A stretch of 38,372 bases of DNA from Clostridiales bacterium (lineage in GTDB: Bacteria > Bacillota > Clostridia > Oscillospirales > Acutalibacteraceae). Made by a program: the position numbers and the translations under genes. Of the stretch, positions 18,161 to 25,366 are shown one piece after another. Numbering within the stretch: position 1 is the first letter of the stretch; each line of letters starts with the position of its first letter. Below the pieces are notes generated by a model. That model was not told where the DNA came from. It searched no databases and worked only from the letters and a program-made list of their open reading frames with translations. The stretch lies in NCBI GenBank assembly GCA_012524025.1, contig JAAYSC010000081.1:1-38372 (forward strand), in the 5' to 3' direction.

Positions 18161-19594
18161 TTAGTAGGGATCATTTTCCCATGTTTGTGAGATTTCGGGA
18201 TATTTGCTTAAAACATTTTTAAAGACTTGCCTGATTTCCAGCAAATGCCGGAGAGTGTCCGCTTCAAAGATTATTACAAACTCGGGTAGGTTGGAGGAAG
18301 GCCTGACCAAGCCCCAGCCATGTTCAAAGGAAACACGGGCTCCGTTCAAGTCGAAGACCTTGCCCGGATAAGCTTTTTTAAAATCCTCAATAAGTTGCTC
18401 ACTTATCTTGTATTTTTCAGTATCGTCACAGTGAGCCTTGATTTCAGGCGAGGTAACATAAAGAGGCAAGAGATCCACAACTTCCGACATGGTTTGCTCG
18501 CTGTGGGATACATATTCAACCAATTTGGCTGCCGTAAAAACGGCATCATCAAAGCCGTAATAGTCATCACCGGCAAAGAAGATATGGCCGCTGCGCTCCC
18601 CTGCAAGCTCTGCTTTTTCTTCATGCAATTTGGCCTTGATATATGAATGGCCCGTCATCCACATGATTGGATTGCCGGCGTTTTGCCTTATAACATCTTC
18701 TAAAGTTTGAGAGCATTTGACATCATAAATAATTGTTGAACCGGGCTTTTTTTCTAAAAGTTGCTTGGCTAAAACAGCTAAAATTATGTCGCTGTAAATG
18801 TCTTGACCCTGCTCGTCTATAACACCCAGGCGATCACCGTCACCATCAAAGCCCAGCCCCAAATCCGCCTTGATATAAGGGTGCAAAACCATTTCGCGCA
18901 GACGCTCACGGGCGGCCAAATCCGAAGGGTTGGGAAAGTAATGGGGGTAGTTATCATCGGGATCGCAGTTTAGGTGGAAGGTTAAACAGCCTAATTTAAA
19001 AAACACTTCATAGGCAATAAGGCCGGCAGCACCGTTGCCCGCATCAATCACAAGGCGCGGCTTGTGGGGGCCCATTTTAATGCGTGAAGCTATTTCATCA
19101 ACATAGGCATCACGGGCATTAACCGTGTGCAACTTGCCTTTAAAGGCTTCTGGGGCGGGCTCCTTTGCCTTTTCAACAAAGGCAAGTACTTCCCTTATAT
19201 CCGCCGGTTCAAGCGTTTTAGAGTAGCCCTTGGCCATTTTAAAGCCCGACCAGCCATCGGGGTTGTGGCTGGCCGTAATCATTACGGCACCTTCACACTT
19301 ATAAAGGTATTGAGCATAGTAGACCATGGGGGTGATGGCCAACCCCACATAGTAAACTTCTTTTCCGTGTTCCAATAAGGCCTTGATACAGGCATGGGCA
19401 AAAGAGGGAGAGCATTTGCGATTGTCATAACCGACAACCACCCTGCTGATATTACGCGCGCTTAAATACTCGGCATAGGCACTTATTATCAAATATACGC
19501 TTTCATCATTTAATTGCTCATCATTGGTTTTGCCCCTAATGTCATATTCCCTAAACATGCTTTTAAATTCATTTGAAAATTTTTCTTCTTTCAT
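18161..19594 (-). CDS. manB: phosphomannomutase/phosphoglucomutase
   Basis: This 477-residue alpha-D-phosphohexomutase interconverts hexose 1- and 6-phosphates. It has the phosphoserine loop VMITASHNPDGWSGFKM (Ser109), the Mg-binding loop GFDGDGDRLG (Asp250, 252, 254), the sugar-binding loop GERSGHIFF (about 332-340) and the phosphate-binding loop RPSSNLPEF near the C-terminus. Whether glucose or mannose phosphate is preferred is not decidable. The ATG at 19594 has GAGGG just upstream; a longer frame from 19651 would overlap the preceding gene. In this operon it may feed imported sugars into central or envelope metabolism. Confidence 0.92.
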   Translation of the reverse strand: MKEEKFSNEFKSMFREYDIRGKTNDEQLNDESVYLIISAYAEYLSARNISRVVVGYDNRKCSPSFAHACIKALLEHGKEVYYVGLAITPMVYYAQYLYKCEGAVMITASHNPDGWSGFKMAKGYSKTLEPADIREVLAFVEKAKEPAPEAFKGKLHTVNARDAYVDEIASRIKMGPHKPRLVIDAGNGAAGLIAYEVFFKLGCLTFHLNCDPDDNYPHYFPNPSDLAARERLREMVLHPYIKADLGLGFDGDGDRLGVIDEQGQDIYSDIILAVLAKQLLEKKPGSTIIYDVKCSQTLEDVIRQNAGNPIMWMTGHSYIKAKLHEEKAELAGERSGHIFFAGDDYYGFDDAVFTAAKLVEYVSHSEQTMSEVVDLLPLYVTSPEIKAHCDDTEKYKISEQLIEDFKKAYPGKVFDLNGARVSFEHGWGLVRPSSNLPEFVIIFEADTLRHLLEIRQVFKNVLSKYPEISQTWENDPY

Positions 19595-19613
19595 TTTACC
19601 CTCGCAAAAATAA

Positions 19614-21095
19614 TTATTTAAGACTTCCCAAGCTTTGACTTTGGCCGGCAATTAAATATTGGGGATACTCCGGCCAAGTATTGACCATGGCCTTACCTTC
19701 ATAAGCAATCAAGTCAAATAAAAACTCGGCCTGTTGTGATTGATAGCCGCAGCCCACATGTTGGCCGTTTTTTATAAACCAGGTAGAGTCCGGGAAAATA
19801 CAAGTTGATGCGTCTATCACGCCATCGGGCGACAAATAAGCCCCGGCAAAGCCGCCGTCCAAGCGTTTACCGTATTCTGCAACGGTGGCTCCGCCGGAAA
19901 TCAAGGCAGTTTCAAGCCCCCCGTCACTGTTAGCACCGGCCCGAGCATAAAGGGGTAAGGCCGGCCTATTGTAGGCGGAAATGACAGAAAAGCTAACTCC
20001 GGCATCCTCTGCTTCTTTTAGGATTGCATCGCGATTTTGCATCATAGTTTGAAGTTGCTTTGAAATTTCTATGATACCCGCATACTCATCTTCCCGGCCT
20101 TCAAAAAGAAAGCCCAGGGCTTCTTCATAATCTTCGGGTAAAATTAAGGCCCACCAGACGGGCATTGTCGCTAAAGTGTCCGTCAGCAGTTCATCGAAGA
20201 GTTTGCCTTTATATTTTTCAAGTATTTTGTCGGCAAAAAATTCAACAAGTTTAAAGGCACCCGCTATTTTTAAACCTTTTAGAAATATTTCCAAGGGACG
20301 GTTATCGGCGGCCATACCTGCTATAAAATTGTAAAGATTGTCGGCCTCTATATCTACCCGGCCACAAAACAGGTCGGATACCATATATAGCCCATAAAAG
20401 GCTGCCGAGAGAAAAACACATTTGTCAATTTTTTCATAGCCATGCTTATCGAAATATGCGACAGCTTCAAGCCCGCCCATGCTTGCGCATATAAGATTAA
20501 CCTTGTCGCACTCATGGTCTGCAAGTGCCCTGTCAATGGTTTGAGCCAATTCGTCACTTATCTTGAATGGATTCTCTCGCCAATCATAGGTGAAATAATA
20601 AACATTTTGGGCGCCGAAACGCTCGGCTGCACCTTTGACTATTCCCTCTTCCGCTCCGTTACCTCCGTTTGTTACAAGCTCATCATAATAATTCGCCACA
20701 CTCAAGGGGTAGCGGTTTTGACCCAAGGCGTAAGCGGGATTACCCGCCTTATCATATGAAAGTTTGCCTAAAATACTTTCAACAAGTTCGAAGACTTGGT
20801 CAAGGAGAGGTTCAAGCGACCCTTCCCAAAACATTCCCGCCAGCCCCTTTACGAGGGGCGGCAGCATAACTTTTGCATTTAAATCACCCAGTGCCGGGGC
20901 CTGTTTTTCGGTGCCGTAATCGGTATAATAAGCCCCTAAATCAACACCGCGCACCACAATAAGAGGGGTTTTGACATCACTCAAAGGAAAAGAAGAAACC
21001 GCCCCCTCAAAAGCCTGTGCTTTTAAGGCAAGCGGAGTTGACAAAACAGTACTTAAAAAAGTAAAGGCAAGTAAAATCGAAAGAAATCTTTTCAC
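19614..21095 (-). CDS. secreted LCAT-like alpha/beta hydrolase (lipase/acyltransferase fold)
   Basis: This 493-residue protein has a typical cleavable signal peptide (KRFLSILLAFTFLSTVL, cleavage likely after LKAQA near residue 28). The mature part has an alpha/beta-hydrolase core: VVRGVDLG oxyanion region, FTYDWRENP strand, and nucleophile elbow LICASMGG (Ser205) in which Ala replaces the usual His before Ser. The block YFTYDWR and the elbow resemble the lecithin:cholesterol acyltransferase/PGAP1 group. It would hydrolyse or transfer acyl groups outside the cell; the substrate is unknown. The GTG at 21095 is chosen because GGGAGGG lies nine bases upstream; longer in-frame starts cover the ribosome site. 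It is first gene of the lyase operon. Confidence 0.85.
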   Translation of the reverse strand: MKRFLSILLAFTFLSTVLSTPLALKAQAFEGAVSSFPLSDVKTPLIVVRGVDLGAYYTDYGTEKQAPALGDLNAKVMLPPLVKGLAGMFWEGSLEPLLDQVFELVESILGKLSYDKAGNPAYALGQNRYPLSVANYYDELVTNGGNGAEEGIVKGAAERFGAQNVYYFTYDWRENPFKISDELAQTIDRALADHECDKVNLICASMGGLEAVAYFDKHGYEKIDKCVFLSAAFYGLYMVSDLFCGRVDIEADNLYNFIAGMAADNRPLEIFLKGLKIAGAFKLVEFFADKILEKYKGKLFDELLTDTLATMPVWWALILPEDYEEALGFLFEGREDEYAGIIEISKQLQTMMQNRDAILKEAEDAGVSFSVISAYNRPALPLYARAGANSDGGLETALISGGATVAEYGKRLDGGFAGAYLSPDGVIDASTCIFPDSTWFIKNGQHVGCGYQSQQAEFLFDLIAYEGKAMVNTWPEYPQYLIAGQSQSLGSLK

Positions 21096-21133
21096 TAAAG
21101 AATGCCCTCCCATCAATCTGTAGATCAAGTGGA

Positions 21134-21162
21134 ATTATAGCAAGTTCTTGGCTGTATTTCAA
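21134..21162 (-). promoter_or_regulatory. sigma-A promoter of the lyase operon
   Basis: On the minus strand, TTGAAA (21157-21162) and TATAAT (21134-21139) are spaced by 17 bases, about 38 bases before the GTG start. No operator-like inverted repeat was noticed next to it. Confidence 0.75.
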
Positions 21163-21182
21163 ACTTGTCTGACTATAACTTT

Positions 21183-21216
21183 CAAAGCCGGCGCCCTCTT
21201 TCGGGGGCCGGCTTTG
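21183..21216 (-). terminator. GC-rich hairpin after the dockerin protein gene
   Basis: CAAAGCCGGCGCCC (21183-21196) pairs with GGGGGCCGGCTTTG (21203-21216), with one mismatch and a 6-base loop. No U-tract follows on either strand, so it may be a weak or processed 3' end. It lies between the 21245 stop and the lyase-operon promoter. Confidence 0.5.
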
Positions 21217-21244
21217 AGTTGGTCGAATTATTTAAAGCAAATCT

Positions 21245-24200
21245 TTAAAAACCTGACGGATTAATAGTCCAGACGCCCTTGAGAGCGGCCTTGAAGAGGT
21301 TAAGGTCAAAGGCATCTATAACCCCGTCACCGTTTAAGTCGGCTGCAAATTCGTAGGGTTTGCCGCCTTCAATTTCGCCGGCGAAGGCTGCAGCCATCAT
21401 TACAAGGTCTGCGTCACCTTGTGTTACAAGACCGTCACCGTCAACATCACCAAAGATTATGATGTAATAAGTATCAAGCACTTCTTCGGTATCAAGGTCA
21501 ATCAGCTCGACTTTTCTACCGGTTCCGAAGCGGCCGTCATTTTCGGAAAATCTTAATTCACCGTTGCCATGAACGCCCACCAAGTTTTCTTCAAATTCTT
21601 CTTGTGAGGTGCCGGGCTTGATACCCAATATTATGTTCCCGGCAGAAGTATCGATGATTAAATCCGAATCCGGTTTTGTGAAGAATTCAACCGGTATTTT
21701 TGCCCAAACGGCATAGAGGGTGGCGTCTGCATCACCGACACTGTAGCTATCCAAAGCTTCTGTTGCATCGGCTGTTAGAGCCCAGCCCAAGAAATTATAA
21801 TGCTCTCTTACGATATCCCCTTGCTCGGGCAAAATAACTTCTGTACCGGGAGCACCGCTTTGGTCGGCAGGGGCAGTTCCCTCACCACCGTTGAGGTTAA
21901 AGCTTACTGTGTATGCATTTACTGCCCATTGGGCTGTATAGATTGCGTCTTCGGTTGCTTCTACAATTGTTTTATCCCAGCCGTCGAAGCTATAACCTTC
22001 CTTGCTAAAGCCGGTGGGAGCCTCGGGCATTTCGCCGTGGTCAACGGAGACTATGACATCGTCTTCACCGTTTTCAAGCTTAAAGGTAATTGTGTAGGTG
22101 TAAATATCCCATTGAGCCACATAGGTGGCGTCTTGGGCGGGCACGGTTGAAGGAACTTCAGGATTCCAGCCGGCAAATTCATAACCTTCTCTGCTAACCA
22201 CGGGAGCTGTCAAGCTTGCACCATAGTCAAGGTTGTAAACTGCTCCGCCTTCGCCGCCGTTTGCGTCAAAGGTGATTGCATAACTGTTAACATTCCATTG
22301 GGCTACATAAGTGGCATCTTGAGCGGGTACGGTTGAAGGTACTTCAGGATTCCAGCCGGCAAATTCATAGCCTTCCCTGCTAACCACGGGGGCTGTCAAG
22401 CTTGCACCATAGTCAAGGTTGTAAACTGCTCCGCCTTCGCCACCGTTTGCGTCAAAGGTAATCTCATAACTGTTAACATTCCATTGGGCTACATAAGTGG
22501 CATCTTGAGCGGGTACGGTTGAAGGTACTTCAGGATTCCAGCCGGCAAATTCATAGCCTTCCCTGCTAACCACGGGAGCTGTCAAGCTTGCACCAAAGTC
22601 AAGATTGTAGACTGCCCCGCCTTGGCCTCCGTTGGCATCAAAGGTGATTTCATAGCTATTAACTGCCCATTGGGCCACATAAGTGGCGTCATGGGCGGGT
22701 ACGGTTGAGGGTACCTCAGGGACCCAGCCGGTAAATTCATAACCTTCCCTGGTAACTTGTGGTGAAGTAAGTGTTTGACCATATTCCATTAATTCGGAAG
22801 TGCCGCCTTGGCCGCCGTTGGCATCAAAGGTTATTTGATGTTTGTTTATAGTCCATTGGGCATAAAGGGTAATGTCGTGATTGGGCATTGGCCCAAATAG
22901 AGCTTGGTCTTCATAGGAAGTCCCCGATCCGTCCTGATTAGTGTTCCAAGAGACAAAAGAATAATTTTCGCGTGTGTAGACATTTTTGTTGAGTACAACA
23001 CTATTACCAAACTCGACTTCCTGGTTTAACATGGTGCCCACACCACCGTTGCCGTTAAAGATTATACTGTGGTCCCCGGCACTCCAAATAGCGTAAAGTG
23101 TTAGTTCAGCTCCATCCACCACAGTGAGGTTTTTAACGCTATCACCAGACCCATAACCTATACCGCTACCGTCTGCTTGGGTGTTCCATTCAATAAAATT
23201 ATGCCCTTCCTTGATGAAACCATTTGTTGCCAATGCTCTCTCAACATCGTAAGTGTGTGAGGTTTGAAGGGTTATTCCGCCGGTGTTTGAGTTTCCGTCA
23301 TATAAAACCGTATATTTGTTGGCATTATAGTCATAATATTGAATTATATCTTGCTGGCAGTTGGCTATGGTCTGGTTATCGAAACTTGTGGTGTAGCCCA
23401 GAGCAGCTTTAGGAGTGTAGCCTGTGTGTTCGCAAAGACCAAAAATCACGGTAGAACCCGCTTCAAATATAGCTTGCTCTGTTTCCATAGGCCTGCCGTT
23501 GTTAAATCTATGATTAATGTGGACAGAAAAAACTTGCTTTGACAGGGCGTTGAATTTTTCAATAATATCATTTTCTGTTGCGTTAGAGGCAGGATTGCCT
23601 AGGAGTTCTGCGGCATCTTTAATAGCTTGTTGATAGGCGTTAAATCTTACAGAATTTTGTGCATAAGATACTGCCTGCTCTGCCAAATTCACATGTTCTT
23701 TGACCAGGTTACGCAAATCACCCTTGTCAACCTTGTTAATTTCAAGGTAACAGGTATGGACCCCAACCGACCTGTAAGAGGAGCCGCTATATGCGTATGA
23801 CATTGCCCTGAAGCGCATTTCGTCTGTTTGGGAAACAGGCTGACTCCATACAGCGTTGTTGTATTTCACACCTGTGCTATTACCCGTGCCGGAAGCCAGT
23901 ACAGGAGCACCCCCACCGGAATTTTTAACTTCCCTTTGTTTAGAGTTGCTCGAATCCCCGGTTTCATTTCCGCCATATTGAGTTTGCCCGTTATAATTTT
24001 TAACATGCCAATCTGACTCACTGTTCCCACCGCATTTTGCATAAACAAAACCAACGCTCAAGTTTGGAACTTGGTTTAAGTCGGCGTAGCGGCTTGTGTC
24101 AACAACAAGGGAACCTTTGGGGCTGGCATTGGTAATCCAGTTGTAGAGAGTGATACCTCTTTTTTCACCAAAGCGGCTGCCACCCGAAGATCCGGTGATA

Positions 24201-24931
24201 TAATCGGAGGTGCTGCCGGAGCTTTTTATAACACCTAAAATGGGGGCAAAGTTTTCAAACCTGGCTGTTCGGTTACCGCTGCCAAGGCCTGTGGCACCGC
24301 TTATCCAGGCGACCGACTCATTGTCTTGATAAGTGAGCCTTACACCGGAAGCAACCGGTTCCACCAAGGGAGCGTAGCAGACAGTGTATGCCTTGGCTAC
24401 TCTTTGAACACCGTCAATATAGTAGGTCGCTGTCCAAGTTAAAACTTCTGTTTGGCCCGGTGCAAGCTTGGTGTTTAACTTACCCGTTGAAGGTATTGTA
24501 CAGCTATATATGTTGCTTGTTTGGGTCAAGGACCCGGGTGTAAAGTTGGCCTTGTCGACCGTGACAGTTACATTTGTACCCGAGGCATGCTCCGAATAGA
24601 AATAAAGATTACCCCAAGTATTCTGCGTTTCGTTTATAGTTTCTGTTTCATTGGGCTGCGGTGTTCTCAAAGAACCATCATTGTTAAAGTCAATAAAAAA
24701 CTCAAATTCATCGGCATTTTCACCGATAGCGGGTTTTAGGTAAATTGTTTCGGGAACATGGAAGGTTACTTCTGTAGATTTGGGAGGTAGGATTTCAAGA
24801 CAGGAACTGTTAGATATTGGCTCGTTGTTCTTTGCGGGCGAACTATTGTTCACGCCGCCGACTGCACCAAACTGTAAAGAAAGTGCAAGTACAAGACCTA
24901 TAAGTTTTCTGATAAATTCCCCTATTAGCAA
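21245..24931 (-). CDS. secreted InlB B-repeat protein with C-terminal dockerin
   Basis: This ~1228-residue secreted protein has an N-terminal signal/anchor (FIRKLIGLVLALSLQFG), an N-terminal domain opening VTFHVPETIYLKPA and shared with the 2300-residue neighbour, and a FIVAR-like helical segment (about 399-462). Eight InlB B-repeats (about 536-1076) follow; three are near-identical 62-residue units. A dockerin ends it (about 1160-1222), with two calcium loops DVDGDGLVTQGD and DLNGDGVIDAFD. Dockerins bind cohesins on scaffold or surface proteins; B-repeats are extracellular spacers or adhesive domains. No catalytic domain is visible, so a structural or adhesive role is inferred. TTG at 24931 is chosen for AGGTG eight bases upstream; a TTG at 24949 is also in frame. 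Confidence 0.88.
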   Translation of the reverse strand: MLIGEFIRKLIGLVLALSLQFGAVGGVNNSSPAKNNEPISNSSCLEILPPKSTEVTFHVPETIYLKPAIGENADEFEFFIDFNNDGSLRTPQPNETETINETQNTWGNLYFYSEHASGTNVTVTVDKANFTPGSLTQTSNIYSCTIPSTGKLNTKLAPGQTEVLTWTATYYIDGVQRVAKAYTVCYAPLVEPVASGVRLTYQDNESVAWISGATGLGSGNRTARFENFAPILGVIKSSGSTSDYITGSSGGSRFGEKRGITLYNWITNASPKGSLVVDTSRYADLNQVPNLSVGFVYAKCGGNSESDWHVKNYNGQTQYGGNETGDSSNSKQREVKNSGGGAPVLASGTGNSTGVKYNNAVWSQPVSQTDEMRFRAMSYAYSGSSYRSVGVHTCYLEINKVDKGDLRNLVKEHVNLAEQAVSYAQNSVRFNAYQQAIKDAAELLGNPASNATENDIIEKFNALSKQVFSVHINHRFNNGRPMETEQAIFEAGSTVIFGLCEHTGYTPKAALGYTTSFDNQTIANCQQDIIQYYDYNANKYTVLYDGNSNTGGITLQTSHTYDVERALATNGFIKEGHNFIEWNTQADGSGIGYGSGDSVKNLTVVDGAELTLYAIWSAGDHSIIFNGNGGVGTMLNQEVEFGNSVVLNKNVYTRENYSFVSWNTNQDGSGTSYEDQALFGPMPNHDITLYAQWTINKHQITFDANGGQGGTSELMEYGQTLTSPQVTREGYEFTGWVPEVPSTVPAHDATYVAQWAVNSYEITFDANGGQGGAVYNLDFGASLTAPVVSREGYEFAGWNPEVPSTVPAQDATYVAQWNVNSYEITFDANGGEGGAVYNLDYGASLTAPVVSREGYEFAGWNPEVPSTVPAQDATYVAQWNVNSYAITFDANGGEGGAVYNLDYGASLTAPVVSREGYEFAGWNPEVPSTVPAQDATYVAQWDIYTYTITFKLENGEDDVIVSVDHGEMPEAPTGFSKEGYSFDGWDKTIVEATEDAIYTAQWAVNAYTVSFNLNGGEGTAPADQSGAPGTEVILPEQGDIVREHYNFLGWALTADATEALDSYSVGDADATLYAVWAKIPVEFFTKPDSDLIIDTSAGNIILGIKPGTSQEEFEENLVGVHGNGELRFSENDGRFGTGRKVELIDLDTEEVLDTYYIIIFGDVDGDGLVTQGDADLVMMAAAFAGEIEGGKPYEFAADLNGDGVIDAFDLNLFKAALKGVWTINPSGF
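22109..22666 (-). repeat. three tandem 186-bp B-repeat units
   Basis: Units at 22481-22666, 22295-22480 and 22109-22294 each encode 62 residues of the type (A/N)VNSYEITFDANGG...YVAQW and are nearly identical in DNA. They mark a recent tandem amplification within the dockerin protein gene. Confidence 0.9.
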
Positions 24932-24984
24932 ATCGTTCACACCTTTCAAATATTAAGACAAATAATATCCAATTTGACGCTTAT

Positions 24985-25013
24985 AATATACCATTGCATG
25001 GGTAAGTAGTCAA
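24985..25013 (-). promoter_or_regulatory. sigma-A promoter of the dockerin/B-repeat gene
   Basis: On the minus strand, TTGACT (25008-25013) and TATATT (24985-24990) are spaced by 17 bases. The chosen TTG start lies about 55 bases downstream. Between this promoter and the hairpin element (25014-25114) nothing else is evident. Confidence 0.75.
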
Positions 25014-25114
25014 TCTTTTTTTGAACATTTGCAATAATATTTTGCTTACACCAATTGATATATGGTTAATTTTAACTATGGCCTTTGGTTGTGAAGTTTA
25101 AATCCGCAACCCCC

Positions 25115-25315
25115 GCCCTGTGGGCACCCCCTTCACGGAAGGGGGCAAGAAGGCAACCTTCGGTTGCGCTTAAGGTGGGCTGCGCCCACGCTTATGGCAT
25201 CGCCGCGGGCGATGCGTTGAACGATTGTGTTCTATTGTTCACCGCGCCGATAGGCGCCTTAAGCTATTGTTAAACGCAAAACGCAGTTTTGCCTTAAACG
25301 CCTTGCTTGCAAGGC
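25115..25315. repeat. intergenic hairpin-chain element, copy A
   Basis: A run of short perfect hairpins: GCCC/GGGC (25115-25125), CCCCCTTC/GAAGGGGG (25127-25145), GCAACC/GGTTGC (25153-25167), GTGGGC/GCCCAC (25175-25189), GCATCGCC/GGCGATGC (25197-25215), GCGCC/GGCGC (25244-25257), GCAAAAC/GTTTTGC (25276-25292), GCCTTGC/GCAAGGC (25300-25315). Loops are mostly 3 bases. The core 25150-25300 recurs at 32611-32784 with 6 substitutions and one 23-base module missing here. It lies between the terminator of the 2300-residue gene and the promoter of the dockerin gene. It does not code: the only frame through it is not kept upstream of the indel. Function unknown; structured RNA or a REP/MITE-like mobile palindrome are the options. 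Confidence 0.85.
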
Positions 25316-25320
25316 TAAAG

Positions 25321-25364
25321 AAAAAAACTGGGCTCCGACTTTCGTCGGAGCCCATAGTTTTTTT
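25321..25364. terminator. bidirectional terminator after the 2300-residue gene
   Basis: A perfect 10-bp stem GGGCTCCGAC (25330-25339) with GTCGGAGCCC (25344-25353) has a TTTC loop, with A7 before and T7 after, so both strands end in a T-tract. It starts right after the stop at 25367 on the minus strand. A homologous terminator follows the 1751-residue gene. Confidence 0.92.
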
Positions 25365-25366
25365 CT

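Noticed and set aside
25150-25300. Hairpin element considered as an insertion sequence end or attL/attR pair
   Set aside because: No transposase or integrase frame lies in the window, there are no flanking target duplications that I could see, and both copies have the same orientation beside homologous gene ends, so duplication is the simpler view.
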